Source of the DNA: Microcaldota archaeon
GTDB lineage: Archaea > Iainarchaeota > Iainarchaeia > Iainarchaeales > 1-14-0-10-31-34
Direction of reading: 5' to 3'
Length of the DNA: 34,757 nt
NCBI GenBank assembly: GCA_018829335.1
Contig: JAHJUD010000050.1
Span: forward strand, 1 to 34,757
Positions 25,572 to 34,663 of this stretch are shown one piece after another. The position numbers and the translations under genes are program-made. A model generated the notes under the pieces. The model was not told the origin of the DNA. It saw only the letters and a list, made by a program, of their open reading frames with translations, and searched no databases. Position 1 is the stretch's first letter, and each line of letters opens with the position of its first letter.

Positions 25572-25985
25572 ATGGTTGAAATGAAATACGAAAAAATGCT
25601 TGACAGGCTTTATTTAAGCCTGCCAGAACAGACTAAAACAAAAGAAAGATTTGAAATGCCTAAAGTGGAAAGCCATATTCAAGGCCAGAAAACAATAATC
25701 AAAAACGCTTCAGCAATACTAAAGGCAATTCACCGCGAAGAAAAACATTTAGTTAAATTCATTACAAAAGATTTAGGTGTTCCAACAGCTTTTTCTGAAG
25801 GAAGAATTGTAATAACAGGAAAACTCGGAGAAAAACAAATTACAAACACCATAGAAAACTACATTAAAAACTATGTTTTATGCAGGGAATGCAGTAAGCC
25901 TGACACAAAGTTTATTGAAATGCAGGGAATAAAAATGATGAAATGCGAAGCATGCGGTGCTTTGACTTCAATTAAACCATTATAA
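25572..25985 (+). CDS. Translation initiation factor aIF2 subunit beta
   Basis: MPKVESHIQGQKTIIKNASAILKAIHREEKHLVKFITKDLG..; C-terminal CRECSKPDT..MKCEACGA zinc ribbon. Confidence 0.95.
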   Translation: MVEMKYEKMLDRLYLSLPEQTKTKERFEMPKVESHIQGQKTIIKNASAILKAIHREEKHLVKFITKDLGVPTAFSEGRIVITGKLGEKQITNTIENYIKNYVLCRECSKPDTKFIEMQGIKMMKCEACGALTSIKPL

Positions 25986-26008
25986 GGGGATAAACTATTT
26001 TTCATAAA

Positions 26009-26299
26009 ATGCATTTAATTCAAAACCAGAAAATTCTCGCAGTATGCGATAAAGAATTAATTGGAAAAATTCTGGACAAAGAAACAGAATTCAAGGCAAG
26101 AAAAGAATTTTATGGAGAAAAAGAAATCAAAAAAGAAAAATTAAGAAAGCTTTTCAGGGAAACTGATTCAGTGAATTTGCTTGGAGAAAAAAGCGTTTCA
26201 GTTGCATTAAAAGAAAAAATAGCCGGAAAAGAAAACATCATAAGAATAAATAATGTTCCACACATACAAGTTTATTTCATTAAAGGAGAAAACACATGA
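26009..26299 (+). CDS. DUF424-family protein
   Basis: DKELIGKILDKETEFKARKEFYGEKEI..SVNLLGEKSVSVALKEKI; lies between aIF2-beta and aIF1A. Confidence 0.75.
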   Translation: MHLIQNQKILAVCDKELIGKILDKETEFKARKEFYGEKEIKKEKLRKLFRETDSVNLLGEKSVSVALKEKIAGKENIIRINNVPHIQVYFIKGENT

Positions 26300-26631
26300 A
26301 TCCGCGACAAAATCAGATGACAGAAGAAGAAGCAATAAGCAGAATAAGAATGCCTAAAAGAAAAGACCTTGAAATGTTTGCTATTGCAACACAAATGCTT
26401 GGAGCAGACAAAATCAAAGCAATGTGCGAAGACGGAAAAGAAAGAGTCTGCAGGATTCCAGGAAAATTAAGGAAAAGAGTCTGGATAAGAGAAGGAGACT
26501 TAATTATAGTGAAATTATGGGATTTTCAGCCAATCAAAGGAGACATTGTCTGGAGATACATTAAAGTCCAGACAAATTATTTGAAAAGAAAAGGCTTGCT
26601 TGATAAACTGCCAATAGAAGACGGATTCTGA
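26296..26631 (+). CDS. Translation initiation factor aIF1A
   Basis: EMFAIATQMLGADKIKAMCEDGKERVCRIPGKLRKRVWIREGDLIIVKLWDFQPIKGDIVWRY. Confidence 0.96.
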   Translation: MNPRQNQMTEEEAISRIRMPKRKDLEMFAIATQMLGADKIKAMCEDGKERVCRIPGKLRKRVWIREGDLIIVKLWDFQPIKGDIVWRYIKVQTNYLKRKGLLDKLPIEDGF

Positions 26632-27432
26632 ATGCAAAAAAGAAAAACAGAGCCAGAAAAAGAATTTCAGGAAGAAAGAGAAAAAAGAATCAAAAGGTTT
26701 CCTGAAAAAAAAACTTCAAAAACTTTTGACGATGTATTTGACCAGGAAACATTAAACACAATCCGCAGAATTGCAACTGCAGGCCTGATAGACAAATTAG
26801 AGTATGTTGTTTCAACAGGAAAAGAAGCATATGTTTTCCGTGCAATGGATAAAGCAGGAAATTTTCGTGCAGTAAAAATATTCAAGACAATTACATCCAA
26901 ATTCCATAACATGAACCAATACCTTGAAGGAGACAAACGCTTTAAGAATGTACCAAAAGAAAAAAAAGAAATAGTAAAAGAATGGACAAAAAAAGAATTC
27001 AAAAACCTTGAAAAACTTTCAAAAGCAAACACTAATGTGCCTTTTCCTGTAGGCTTTAAAGAAAATGTTTTGGTAATGGAATTCATTAATGAAAACGGCG
27101 AAGCATGCAAAACACTCAAAGAAAAAGGAGTAAAAGATTTGCAGGACGCTTATGAACAAATAACTGAATTCATTGCAAGAGCTTTTTATATTTCTGGATT
27201 AATTCACGCAGACTTAAGCGAATACAACATTTTAGTAAAAGAAGAAAAAGGCAAAGAAAAATTGTTTGTAATTGATGTAGGCCAGGCAGTATTAAAAAGC
27301 CATCCAAAAGCAGAAGAATTCCTTAAAAGAGACCTGAAAAACATTGCATTATATTTTTCAAAAAAAGGGCTTGAAAAAACAGAAGAAGAAGTAAGAAAAG
27401 ATGTAAGAAAACTAAAAGAAAAAATGGCTTAA
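26632..27432 (+). CDS. rio1: Rio1-type serine protein kinase
   Basis: VVSTGKEAYVFRAMDKAGNFRAVKIFKT.., LIHADLSEYNILV, LFVIDVGQAV. Confidence 0.95.
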   Translation: MQKRKTEPEKEFQEEREKRIKRFPEKKTSKTFDDVFDQETLNTIRRIATAGLIDKLEYVVSTGKEAYVFRAMDKAGNFRAVKIFKTITSKFHNMNQYLEGDKRFKNVPKEKKEIVKEWTKKEFKNLEKLSKANTNVPFPVGFKENVLVMEFINENGEACKTLKEKGVKDLQDAYEQITEFIARAFYISGLIHADLSEYNILVKEEKGKEKLFVIDVGQAVLKSHPKAEEFLKRDLKNIALYFSKKGLEKTEEEVRKDVRKLKEKMA

Positions 27433-27487
27433 TCAACTGCAACCTGCCTCACATATAAATAAATAGGATTCTTTAACCAAAATTTTC

Positions 27488-28009
27488 ATGATTTTTGAAA
27501 TTGACGTAAGTGGTTCAGATATATTTGACAAAGACACAGTAATAATGGTTGCAGAACGAAACAACGAACACCGAATGCTCGGCTTCAAAATGACTCAAAA
27601 TATAAAACAAACAATCCTGACAAGATACGGGCAAAGATTATATAGATACTCTAAATCACCAAACGGAAAAGCTAAAATGAAAGTAAGGTTTTACTGCGCA
27701 GTAATCTATTTAATATTCAGAGAACTCCAAAAAAAATATAACCTAAAAAAAATAAGATTAGAAATCTGCAGAGACTTATCTGGAAACGAAAACTAAATAA
27801 AAGAAATGCTTGAACAATTACTCGGAACAAAACAATTCAAAAAAGGATTAAAATTAGAAATAGAAGACATATTTTTCACAAAACTAAATAAACAAGAAAG
27901 TCTAGCTGACCGCTATGCTTACTTATTATCAAAAGACAGTGTCAATAAATTTACTAACATTTCATACAAAATTGATTTAGAAGATATTGAAGTTTTTCTA
28001 AAATATTAA
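27488..28009 (+). pseudogene. Gene interrupted by one in-frame TAA (ORFs 27488-27796 and 27806-28009 share a frame); hypothetical protein
   Basis: ..EICRDLSGNEN-TAA-IKEMLEQLLGTKQ..; both ORFs are in the same frame, separated only by TAA ATA AAA GAA. Confidence 0.6.
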
Positions 28010-28023
28010 AAGAAAATAGAAAC

Positions 28024-28108
28024 GTGGCAAGGAACTTCCATCAAAGGAAATCGCAGCCTAGTCCGCCCTTCAGGACTGATTACCTGCCGAACTCGCTAGC
28101 AGTGCCAC
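28024..28108. ncRNA. Candidate structured RNA of unknown family
   Basis: GC-rich island in AT-rich intergenic DNA; terminal stem GTGGCA/TGCCAC; internal TTCC-ATCAAA-GGAA, GCAG/CTGC and AGTCC-GCCCTTCA-GGACT helices; no convincing ORF. Confidence 0.5.
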
Positions 28109-28206
28109 AGAATACTTGTGTATAAACTTCTATTTAAATTTTACCGTTTTTAAAGCTTGTGTTTTTCTAAAAAAACAAAGAAAAAATAAAGTAATAAATG
28201 AAAAAA

Positions 28207-28829
28207 TCAAGGTCTTCTAATTCCCATTTTTTTTCTTTCTTTAAGGACTTTTTTAGCTTTTCTTGATTTAGAATAAATCCCCCAAGCACCTTTCAAAGGA
28301 TTTAATTTAGATAAGCGAAAATAGTGGCGTCTATCTTTAATTCCTGCTATTTTAAACGAAGTAGTCGAGATAGCCTTACTGTTAAAATCCCTAATTGAAA
28401 TTACTTTGTTAGTAATCCTCTTGAGCTTAGATTTTTCTGAAACAGGAGAAACCCAACCCTCTAAAAATTTAGTTCCAGAAGTTGAGGGGTCTAAAGTAAA
28501 TTTTTTCCTTCAAATGCTCCTTTTTCTGTACACAAACCACGAATCAAAAAGTGCAGTGCAATTGATTTGCCTTTTTTATAGCGACGTTCACAAACCAATT
28601 TTACGCTAAAACCTTTTGATTCAAGCAAGGCACCTAATACTGTTGCTTTATCTAAACAACCATAAGCTAAATTAAATTTTCCTGAAGAAATAATCTGCTC
28701 AGGCGTTCTTTGACCCAAACTCCATAACATTCTAAGGCTATGTTCATTCTTTAAATGTGAATCCACCCAATCGCACATCTCTTTTATTAGGTGTGTTCCT
28801 GCATAATGGAAAGAAGGAGTTTCAGCCAT
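28207..28829 (-). pseudogene. Transglutaminase-like cysteine-protease-fold protein split by a -1 frame change at an A6 run (or expressed by frameshifting)
   Basis: Upstream frame MAETPSFHYAG..NLAYGCLDKATVLGALLESKGF..IALHFLIRG..GAFEGKNLL*; downstream -1 frame KKFTLDPSTSGTKFLEGWVSPVSEKSKLKRITNK..KERKKMGIRRP*. Confidence 0.65.
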
Positions 28830-28931
28830 GAAAAAATAGAACAGTAATCGAAAATATAAAGTTTTCCGAACAATAATATTGATGGAAATGTTAACAAATT
28901 TAGCTCTATTTCATTAAATCTTAAGGTTTTA

Positions 28932-29453
28932 TTGATGCAAGAATATTTAAAGATTCCAAAGGACAGAATTGCTGTTTTAATCGGAAAAAACGGTGAAACC
29001 AGAAAAGAGCTTCAAAAACTGACTAAAACAAAAATTGAAATTGACTCAAAGACAGGAGAAGTTGATGTTCAAGGAGAAGAGCCAATAGATTTTTATATTT
29101 CACTAAACATAATTAAAGCTATTGCAAGAGGGTTTTCTCCTGAACACGCTTTTCTGTTAAAAGACGAAAATTTTTTTCTTGAAATAATTGAATTAAAAGA
29201 AATACTAGGAAAAAACGAAAAGCTCATACAGCAAAAAAAAGGAAGAGTAATAGGAAAAAAAGGAAAAACAAGAAAAGAAATAGAAGAAAAAACTGACACT
29301 TTTATTTCAGTTTACGGTAACACAGTAAGCATTATAGGAAAACAAGAAGACATTCAAAAAGCAAAAAAAGTAATTGAAATGCTATTAGAAGGAGCATCTC
29401 ATTCAACAGCAGAATCATTTTTGTTTGAAAGAGAAAAAGAATTTGAATTATAA
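28932..29453 (+). CDS. KH-domain RNA-binding protein (Dim2/Pno1-like)
   Basis: Two KH motifs: IPKDRIAVLIGKNGETRKELQKLT and GRVIGKKGKTRKEIEEKTDTFISVYG. Confidence 0.9.
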   Translation: MMQEYLKIPKDRIAVLIGKNGETRKELQKLTKTKIEIDSKTGEVDVQGEEPIDFYISLNIIKAIARGFSPEHAFLLKDENFFLEIIELKEILGKNEKLIQQKKGRVIGKKGKTRKEIEEKTDTFISVYGNTVSIIGKQEDIQKAKKVIEMLLEGASHSTAESFLFEREKEFEL

Positions 29454-29464
29454 AAAGTGATAAA

Positions 29465-32400
29465 ATGGCAGAAACTGAAGCCAAAACAAAAGAAGAAACT
29501 AAAATTCAAGCAGTAAAGCCGACAAAAGAAATTTCAGCTGAAACTCTGGCAAAAGAATTCAAAGAACATTCAGTTGCAGAATTCTTCAAAAAAAACAAGC
29601 AAATGCTTGGATTAAGCGGAAAAATCAGAACACTTACAACAATAATTCACGAATATGTTACGAATAGCGTGACAACTGATACACCAACAGTCATAAGAGA
29701 AAATGGAGAAGTAAAAATTGAAAGAATAGGAAAAATTGTTGATAATTTAATGGAAGAAAACGGTTTTGGGTATTCAGCAAAACAGGATGTAGAATCGTTA
29801 AGGGATTTCAATAAATTTGAAGTTTTGTGTTTCGATAAAAAAACAAACAAATTAAACTTTAAACCAGTGAAATCAATTCACAGACACAAAATGGGTTTAG
29901 GCGAAAAAATCTTCAAAATAAAAACTGTTGGAAACAGAACAGTTGAAGCAACAAAACATCATGGATTATTCAGTTTAAGAGAAGGAAAAGTAATTGAAGT
30001 AAAAGCAGAAGAACTATCTGTCGGAGACTATTTAACAGTGCCAAGGAAAAGCTGGATTGAAGAAACAAAAAAAGAAATAAATTTTTTGGAAGAAACTTTG
30101 AAGCTGAATGATGAAGAGTTAGGAGAATTCAGCGTTTTTGGGATAAAAAGCATTTTATACAAAAATGAGGAACTTAAAAACAAAATAAAATCTCAGTTAA
30201 CAGAAAAACAAAGAAATTACGATTTCTACAGAAATTATATGAAATGTGACAGACTTCCTGTTAGACTATTAAAAATATTGAACGATGAAGAAATAAAACT
30301 TTTTTATGAATACAGGATTGGAGCAAGGCATTGCAAATACAAAATGCCAGCAAAAATGCCTATAACAAAAGAACTAATGCGTTTTTTGGGTTTATATATT
30401 GCTGAAGGAAGCACACGAAAAACCATGACAAGCTCTGTTTTATCTTTTGGAGCACATGAAAAAGAACTAATTGAATATTGTGCGTTCTTAACAGAAAAAA
30501 TTTTTGGTTTAAAACCAATTCAAAGGAAAGCCCACAGAACAGCACTAAATGTTGAAATACCATCAAAAACTGTCGCTTTTATTTTAACGAAAATTTTTAA
30601 ATGTGGTTTTGAAGCAAGAAAAAAAAGAATTCCCAACATTGTTTTTAGTGTTTCAGAAGAATTTGCAAAAGAATTCTTGTTTGCATATTTAGCAGGAGAT
30701 GGCTATCCCTCAACAAAGATTTTTAGGAAACTCTTAAATGGAGATTTTAATTTAAAAGAGAAAATTGTCTTAGCCACAGCCAGCGAAGAACTTTCTATTG
30801 GAATCCAATATCTTTTATCAGGTTCAGGCTATTCATACAGTTCCAGCGAAAAAGAAGCTGAAGAAAGAATTATAGCAGGAAAAAAAGCAAGCTTTGGAAA
30901 AAACTACAGAATAGAATTTTACACTAACCAAAAAAATTCACCGCTGAATTTTCTCCCGCTAGAAATTGGAGGAATAGAAGCAGTAATTGAACCAAAACTT
31001 AAATGGGCAATAAACAACAGAGGGCAACAAACAGTCAGCTACGAAAAAATAGTTTCATTAAAAGTAAATGAAGCAAGCATTTCAGAAGAAACAGTAAATT
31101 TTATTGGAGGGGATTTAGGCTTACTTCAAATAAGCGAAATAGAAGAAAGAACCCCGAAAGAAAACGAATATGTTTACGATTATTCTGTTGAAGAAGACGA
31201 AAACTTTGTTGGAGGTTATGGGGCAATATGCCTGCATAATTCTCTGGATGCATGTGAGTCAGCAAATATTCTGCCGGAAATAGAAATCAAAATACAGGAA
31301 TTAGGAACAGAATACTATGAAATTACAATTAAAGACAACGGCCCTGGATTAACAAAAGACACAGTTGGAAAAGCTTTAGGGCAACTGCTTGCAGGAACAA
31401 AATTTCATAGAATGGTTCAGTCAAGAGGGCAGCAGGGAATTGGAGCAGCAGGAGCAACAATGTATGCCCAGACAACAACCGGAAAACCAGTTAAAGTTAT
31501 TTCTGGAACAGGAAAAGGAAAAGCTTTTTCTTTAGAGTTAACAATTGACCCGAAAAAAAATGCACCAAAAATAGAAAACCTCAAAGAAATAGACAAGCCA
31601 TTTAAAGGCCTGGCAATTCAGGCAAAAGTAAAAGATGTTTTATTCAGGATTTCAGAACAAGGCCCATTAGAATATGTCAGGCGAACTGCAATAGCTAATC
31701 CTCATTTACAAATAAGCTTTATTGACCCAACAGGACAAAAAACACTCTTTAAAAGAAGCTCAAACAAAATTCCTGATGCGCCAAAAGAAATAAAACCGCA
31801 TCCTAAAGGAATTACAGTAGATGAATTAGTTACAATGGCAAAATATTCTGATGCAAGAAAAGTCAGTTCTTTTCTTAAGAATTCTTTTGACAGAATGGGA
31901 GACAAAGCAATAGAAGAAATAACAAAACAGGTTTCATTTGACATAAATTCTGACCCAAAAAAAATGGAATGGAATGCCGCAGAAGAAATCATTAAAGCAA
32001 TCAAAACAATAAATTTTATTGCGCCTACAACAGAAGGATTAAGCCCTATAGGAGAAGAACAAATTGAAACTTCATTGAAAAGCATTGTTCAGCCTGAATT
32101 CCTTAAAGTAATTACAAGAAAAGCACAAGTTTACAGCGGAGGATTTCCGTTTCAGATTGAAGTAGCAGTAGCTTTCGGCGGAAACGCAGGAAGAAGTTCA
32201 GGCAATGGAAACGGAGAAGAAGAAAACCTTAAAAGAATGGAAGTAATGCGTTTTGCAAACAAAGCCCCTTTATTGTTTGACGGAGGAGGCTGTGCAATAA
32301 CAAAAGCCGTACAGACAATTGACTGGAAAAGATATGGAATACAAAACATTGATGAAGCTCCTTTAACTGTTTTTATTAACATGATTTCAGTTCATATTCC

Positions 32401-32800
32401 TTACACTTCAGCAGGAAAACAAGCAATATCAGATGAAACAGAAGTATTAGAAGAAATGCGTTTAGCTTTAATGGATTCAGGAAGAAGGATTGCAAGGCAC
32501 ATTGTAGGCAAAAAAAAGCTGAAAGAAAAAGAAATGAAGAAAAAAATTTACTTAAAATATGCAGTTGAAGTTGCAATAGCTTTAAGTGAATTAACAGGAA
32601 AGAAAAAAGAAGACATTGAAAAAAAACTGCATAATATTGTATTGAAAAGGCTTAAATTAGAAGAACAAGAAGAAAAAAAAGATTTAAGCGATGAAGAAAT
32701 AGAAAAAGAAATGGAAAAAGAAGCAAAAAAACTGGAAAAAAAAGAAAAAAAACAAAAAGAAAAAATAAAAGGAATAAAAAAAGTGAAAGAAGAAAAATAA
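29465..32800 (+). CDS. top6B: DNA topoisomerase VI subunit B with one intein
   Basis: TTIIHEYVTN|intein|SLDACESANILPEIEIKIQE; IKDNGPGLT; QLLAGTKFHRMVQSRGQQGIGAAGATMYAQ. Confidence 0.97.
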   Translation: MAETEAKTKEETKIQAVKPTKEISAETLAKEFKEHSVAEFFKKNKQMLGLSGKIRTLTTIIHEYVTNSVTTDTPTVIRENGEVKIERIGKIVDNLMEENGFGYSAKQDVESLRDFNKFEVLCFDKKTNKLNFKPVKSIHRHKMGLGEKIFKIKTVGNRTVEATKHHGLFSLREGKVIEVKAEELSVGDYLTVPRKSWIEETKKEINFLEETLKLNDEELGEFSVFGIKSILYKNEELKNKIKSQLTEKQRNYDFYRNYMKCDRLPVRLLKILNDEEIKLFYEYRIGARHCKYKMPAKMPITKELMRFLGLYIAEGSTRKTMTSSVLSFGAHEKELIEYCAFLTEKIFGLKPIQRKAHRTALNVEIPSKTVAFILTKIFKCGFEARKKRIPNIVFSVSEEFAKEFLFAYLAGDGYPSTKIFRKLLNGDFNLKEKIVLATASEELSIGIQYLLSGSGYSYSSSEKEAEERIIAGKKASFGKNYRIEFYTNQKNSPLNFLPLEIGGIEAVIEPKLKWAINNRGQQTVSYEKIVSLKVNEASISEETVNFIGGDLGLLQISEIEERTPKENEYVYDYSVEEDENFVGGYGAICLHNSLDACESANILPEIEIKIQELGTEYYEITIKDNGPGLTKDTVGKALGQLLAGTKFHRMVQSRGQQGIGAAGATMYAQTTTGKPVKVISGTGKGKAFSLELTIDPKKNAPKIENLKEIDKPFKGLAIQAKVKDVLFRISEQGPLEYVRRTAIANPHLQISFIDPTGQKTLFKRSSNKIPDAPKEIKPHPKGITVDELVTMAKYSDARKVSSFLKNSFDRMGDKAIEEITKQVSFDINSDPKKMEWNAAEEIIKAIKTINFIAPTTEGLSPIGEEQIETSLKSIVQPEFLKVITRKAQVYSGGFPFQIEVAVAFGGNAGRSSGNGNGEEENLKRMEVMRFANKAPLLFDGGGCAITKAVQTIDWKRYGIQNIDEAPLTVFINMISVHIPYTSAGKQAISDETEVLEEMRLALMDSGRRIARHIVGKKKLKEKEMKKKIYLKYAVEVAIALSELTGKKKEDIEKKLHNIVLKRLKLEEQEEKKDLSDEEIEKEMEKEAKKLEKKEKKQKEKIKGIKKVKEEK
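29666..31240 (+). mobile_element. TopoVI-B intein (525 aa), LAGLIDADG
   Basis: EYVTN|SVTTDTPTVIRENG .. NFVGGYGAICLHN|SLDAC; MRFLGLYIAEGST and FLFAYLAGDGYP. Confidence 0.95.
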
Positions 32801-32929
32801 AGAAAAAAAGGAAAAAGTTAAGCTGAAAAAAGTCAAGAAATAAAAAAAGAATTAAAAAAAATTAAATTTAAACAAATAAAAAAGAAAAAAATTCAAAAAA
32901 AAAGAAATGAAAAAATTAGGTGAATTTTT

Positions 32930-34024
32930 ATGTCAAAAAAAGACAAAGAAGTAATTCAAAAACTGAAAGAAGCAGGAATAGACCTCACAAAACAGATAGA
33001 CAAAGGAAATGACCCAAGCTATGAACTTCCTGTAAGGACATTAAATAATGTTTTTTTTGACCAGAAAAGCAAGACAATCAAATTAGGCGACAGGAAAAGC
33101 GCAAGGCAGTTTTTGAATATTGCGCATACAAGAAAATTCATGCAGACAATGCTTGTTGCAGCAGAAATAAAAAAAGTGATTGCAGAAGAAGCAACTGTTT
33201 CAATAAGAGACTTGTATTATGCATTAAAGCATACAATTGAAGGAACCGAAGAAAACACTTTTGAAAATCAGGGAGAAAGCGATCCAATAATTGAAGACCT
33301 TGAATCTTCACTGAATTTATTAAGAGAAGAACTTCATTTAGCTGCTTCAAGCAAAGGCGTCATTTCAGGAAGCCTGAAAATAAAAGACGGAAAAGATACA
33401 ATTGATTTAAGCAGAATGGGTTCAGGCGGCTGGGGAGTTCCATCCAATGTAGAGCCAGACAAAATAGAAATAAAAGATTTAAGCGCGGAATATGTTTTGT
33501 TTATAGAAAAAGATGCAGTATGGAAAAGATTCAATGAAGACCAGTACTGGAAAAAACACAAATGCATTATTATTACTGGAAGAGGCCAGCCTTCAAGAGC
33601 AGAAAGAAGGTTTGTTCAAAGGCTGAACAAGGAACATAAGCTTCCTGTTTTTGCTTTAATGGATGCAGACCCTTGGGGGATGTATATTTATTCAGTCATA
33701 AAACAAGGTTCAATTTCTTTGAGTTACTCTGAAGAAAAATTAGCTACTCCAGACACAAAATATATTGGGTTAACTGTAAGCGATGTTGAAACATTTAAGA
33801 TTCCAAAAGAAGTCACAATTAAATTAAACAAGCTTGACGTTAAAAGAATTAATGAAATGAAAAGCTATGACTGGTTTAAGAAAAAAGAATGGCAACAAGA
33901 ATTTGACTTAATGAAAGAAAAAGAAATCAAATTGGAATTAGAAGCTTTAAGCAAGAAAGGAATTCGTTTCATCACAGAAGAATATTTGCCTCAAAAAATC
34001 AAATCAAAGGATTTTTTGCCTTAA
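32930..34024 (+). CDS. top6A: DNA topoisomerase VI subunit A (Spo11-like)
   Basis: SIRDLYYALKHTIE (catalytic Tyr region), VLFIEKDAVWKRF, IIITGRGQPSRAERRFV, LMDADPWGMYIYSVIKQGS. Confidence 0.97.
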   Translation: MSKKDKEVIQKLKEAGIDLTKQIDKGNDPSYELPVRTLNNVFFDQKSKTIKLGDRKSARQFLNIAHTRKFMQTMLVAAEIKKVIAEEATVSIRDLYYALKHTIEGTEENTFENQGESDPIIEDLESSLNLLREELHLAASSKGVISGSLKIKDGKDTIDLSRMGSGGWGVPSNVEPDKIEIKDLSAEYVLFIEKDAVWKRFNEDQYWKKHKCIIITGRGQPSRAERRFVQRLNKEHKLPVFALMDADPWGMYIYSVIKQGSISLSYSEEKLATPDTKYIGLTVSDVETFKIPKEVTIKLNKLDVKRINEMKSYDWFKKKEWQQEFDLMKEKEIKLELEALSKKGIRFITEEYLPQKIKSKDFLP

Positions 34025-34027
34025 TTT

Positions 34028-34663
34028 TTATATTAAAGTAGTTAGCTTGGCTGTCCATTCATCAACTATTTTTCCCTGCTTATCAAATACAACAGTAACT
34101 GTTTTTTTGGAGCCGGGATCAAATACTTCAACTTTAGTTAAGGCCTCTGACCTGTTCAAACCAATTTCTGGTTTACGATAAATTCTTTCTGCTACACATT
34201 GAAATTTACTTTGTGCTAATTCTTCTGCTAAAGGACTCCCTGATTTTATATCTCTTCCGGCAACCTCTCTTACTTTTTCAAACAAAGAAGGCTTTAAATA
34301 AGAACTGAATTCAACCGGAAGAAAATATTTCAGTCTGTTAACAATAACAGGAAAATGCATGCCTGCAATTCCCTGAAAAAAAACTGTTTTAATGAGTTTT
34401 GCATTTTTTTTGGTCGCAAGCCTTTTTTGCCATAAAACTGCGTTGCCATTATCGTTAAATAAAGTAGTTGAATTTTGGGTTTCTCTTGCAAAGCCTTTTT
34501 TTATTCCGTCAATTGTATCAATTTCCACAGCCCTCATTTTTTTAAGGCTTGCTTTCCTTAAAATAGGAATTCCTGCACGGTAAACAAAATCGCCTGTTCT
34601 TGCTCTAAGAACACTTGCGGCTTTCCTGACAGGCTTTGGAATTCTTGGCTTTTTCATTTTCAA
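34028..34663 (-). CDS. Hypothetical protein
   Basis: 211-aa ORF with basic N-terminus; no family recognised. Confidence 0.6.
   Translation of the reverse strand: MKMKKPRIPKPVRKAASVLRARTGDFVYRAGIPILRKASLKKMRAVEIDTIDGIKKGFARETQNSTTLFNDNGNAVLWQKRLATKKNAKLIKTVFFQGIAGMHFPVIVNRLKYFLPVEFSSYLKPSLFEKVREVAGRDIKSGSPLAEELAQSKFQCVAERIYRKPEIGLNRSEALTKVEVFDPGSKKTVTVVFDKQGKIVDEWTAKLTTLI

Noticed and set aside
28024-28108. Interpretation as a tRNA or tRNA pseudogene
   Set aside because: No T-arm GTTCNANNC in the right position and no consistent anticodon loop on either strand.
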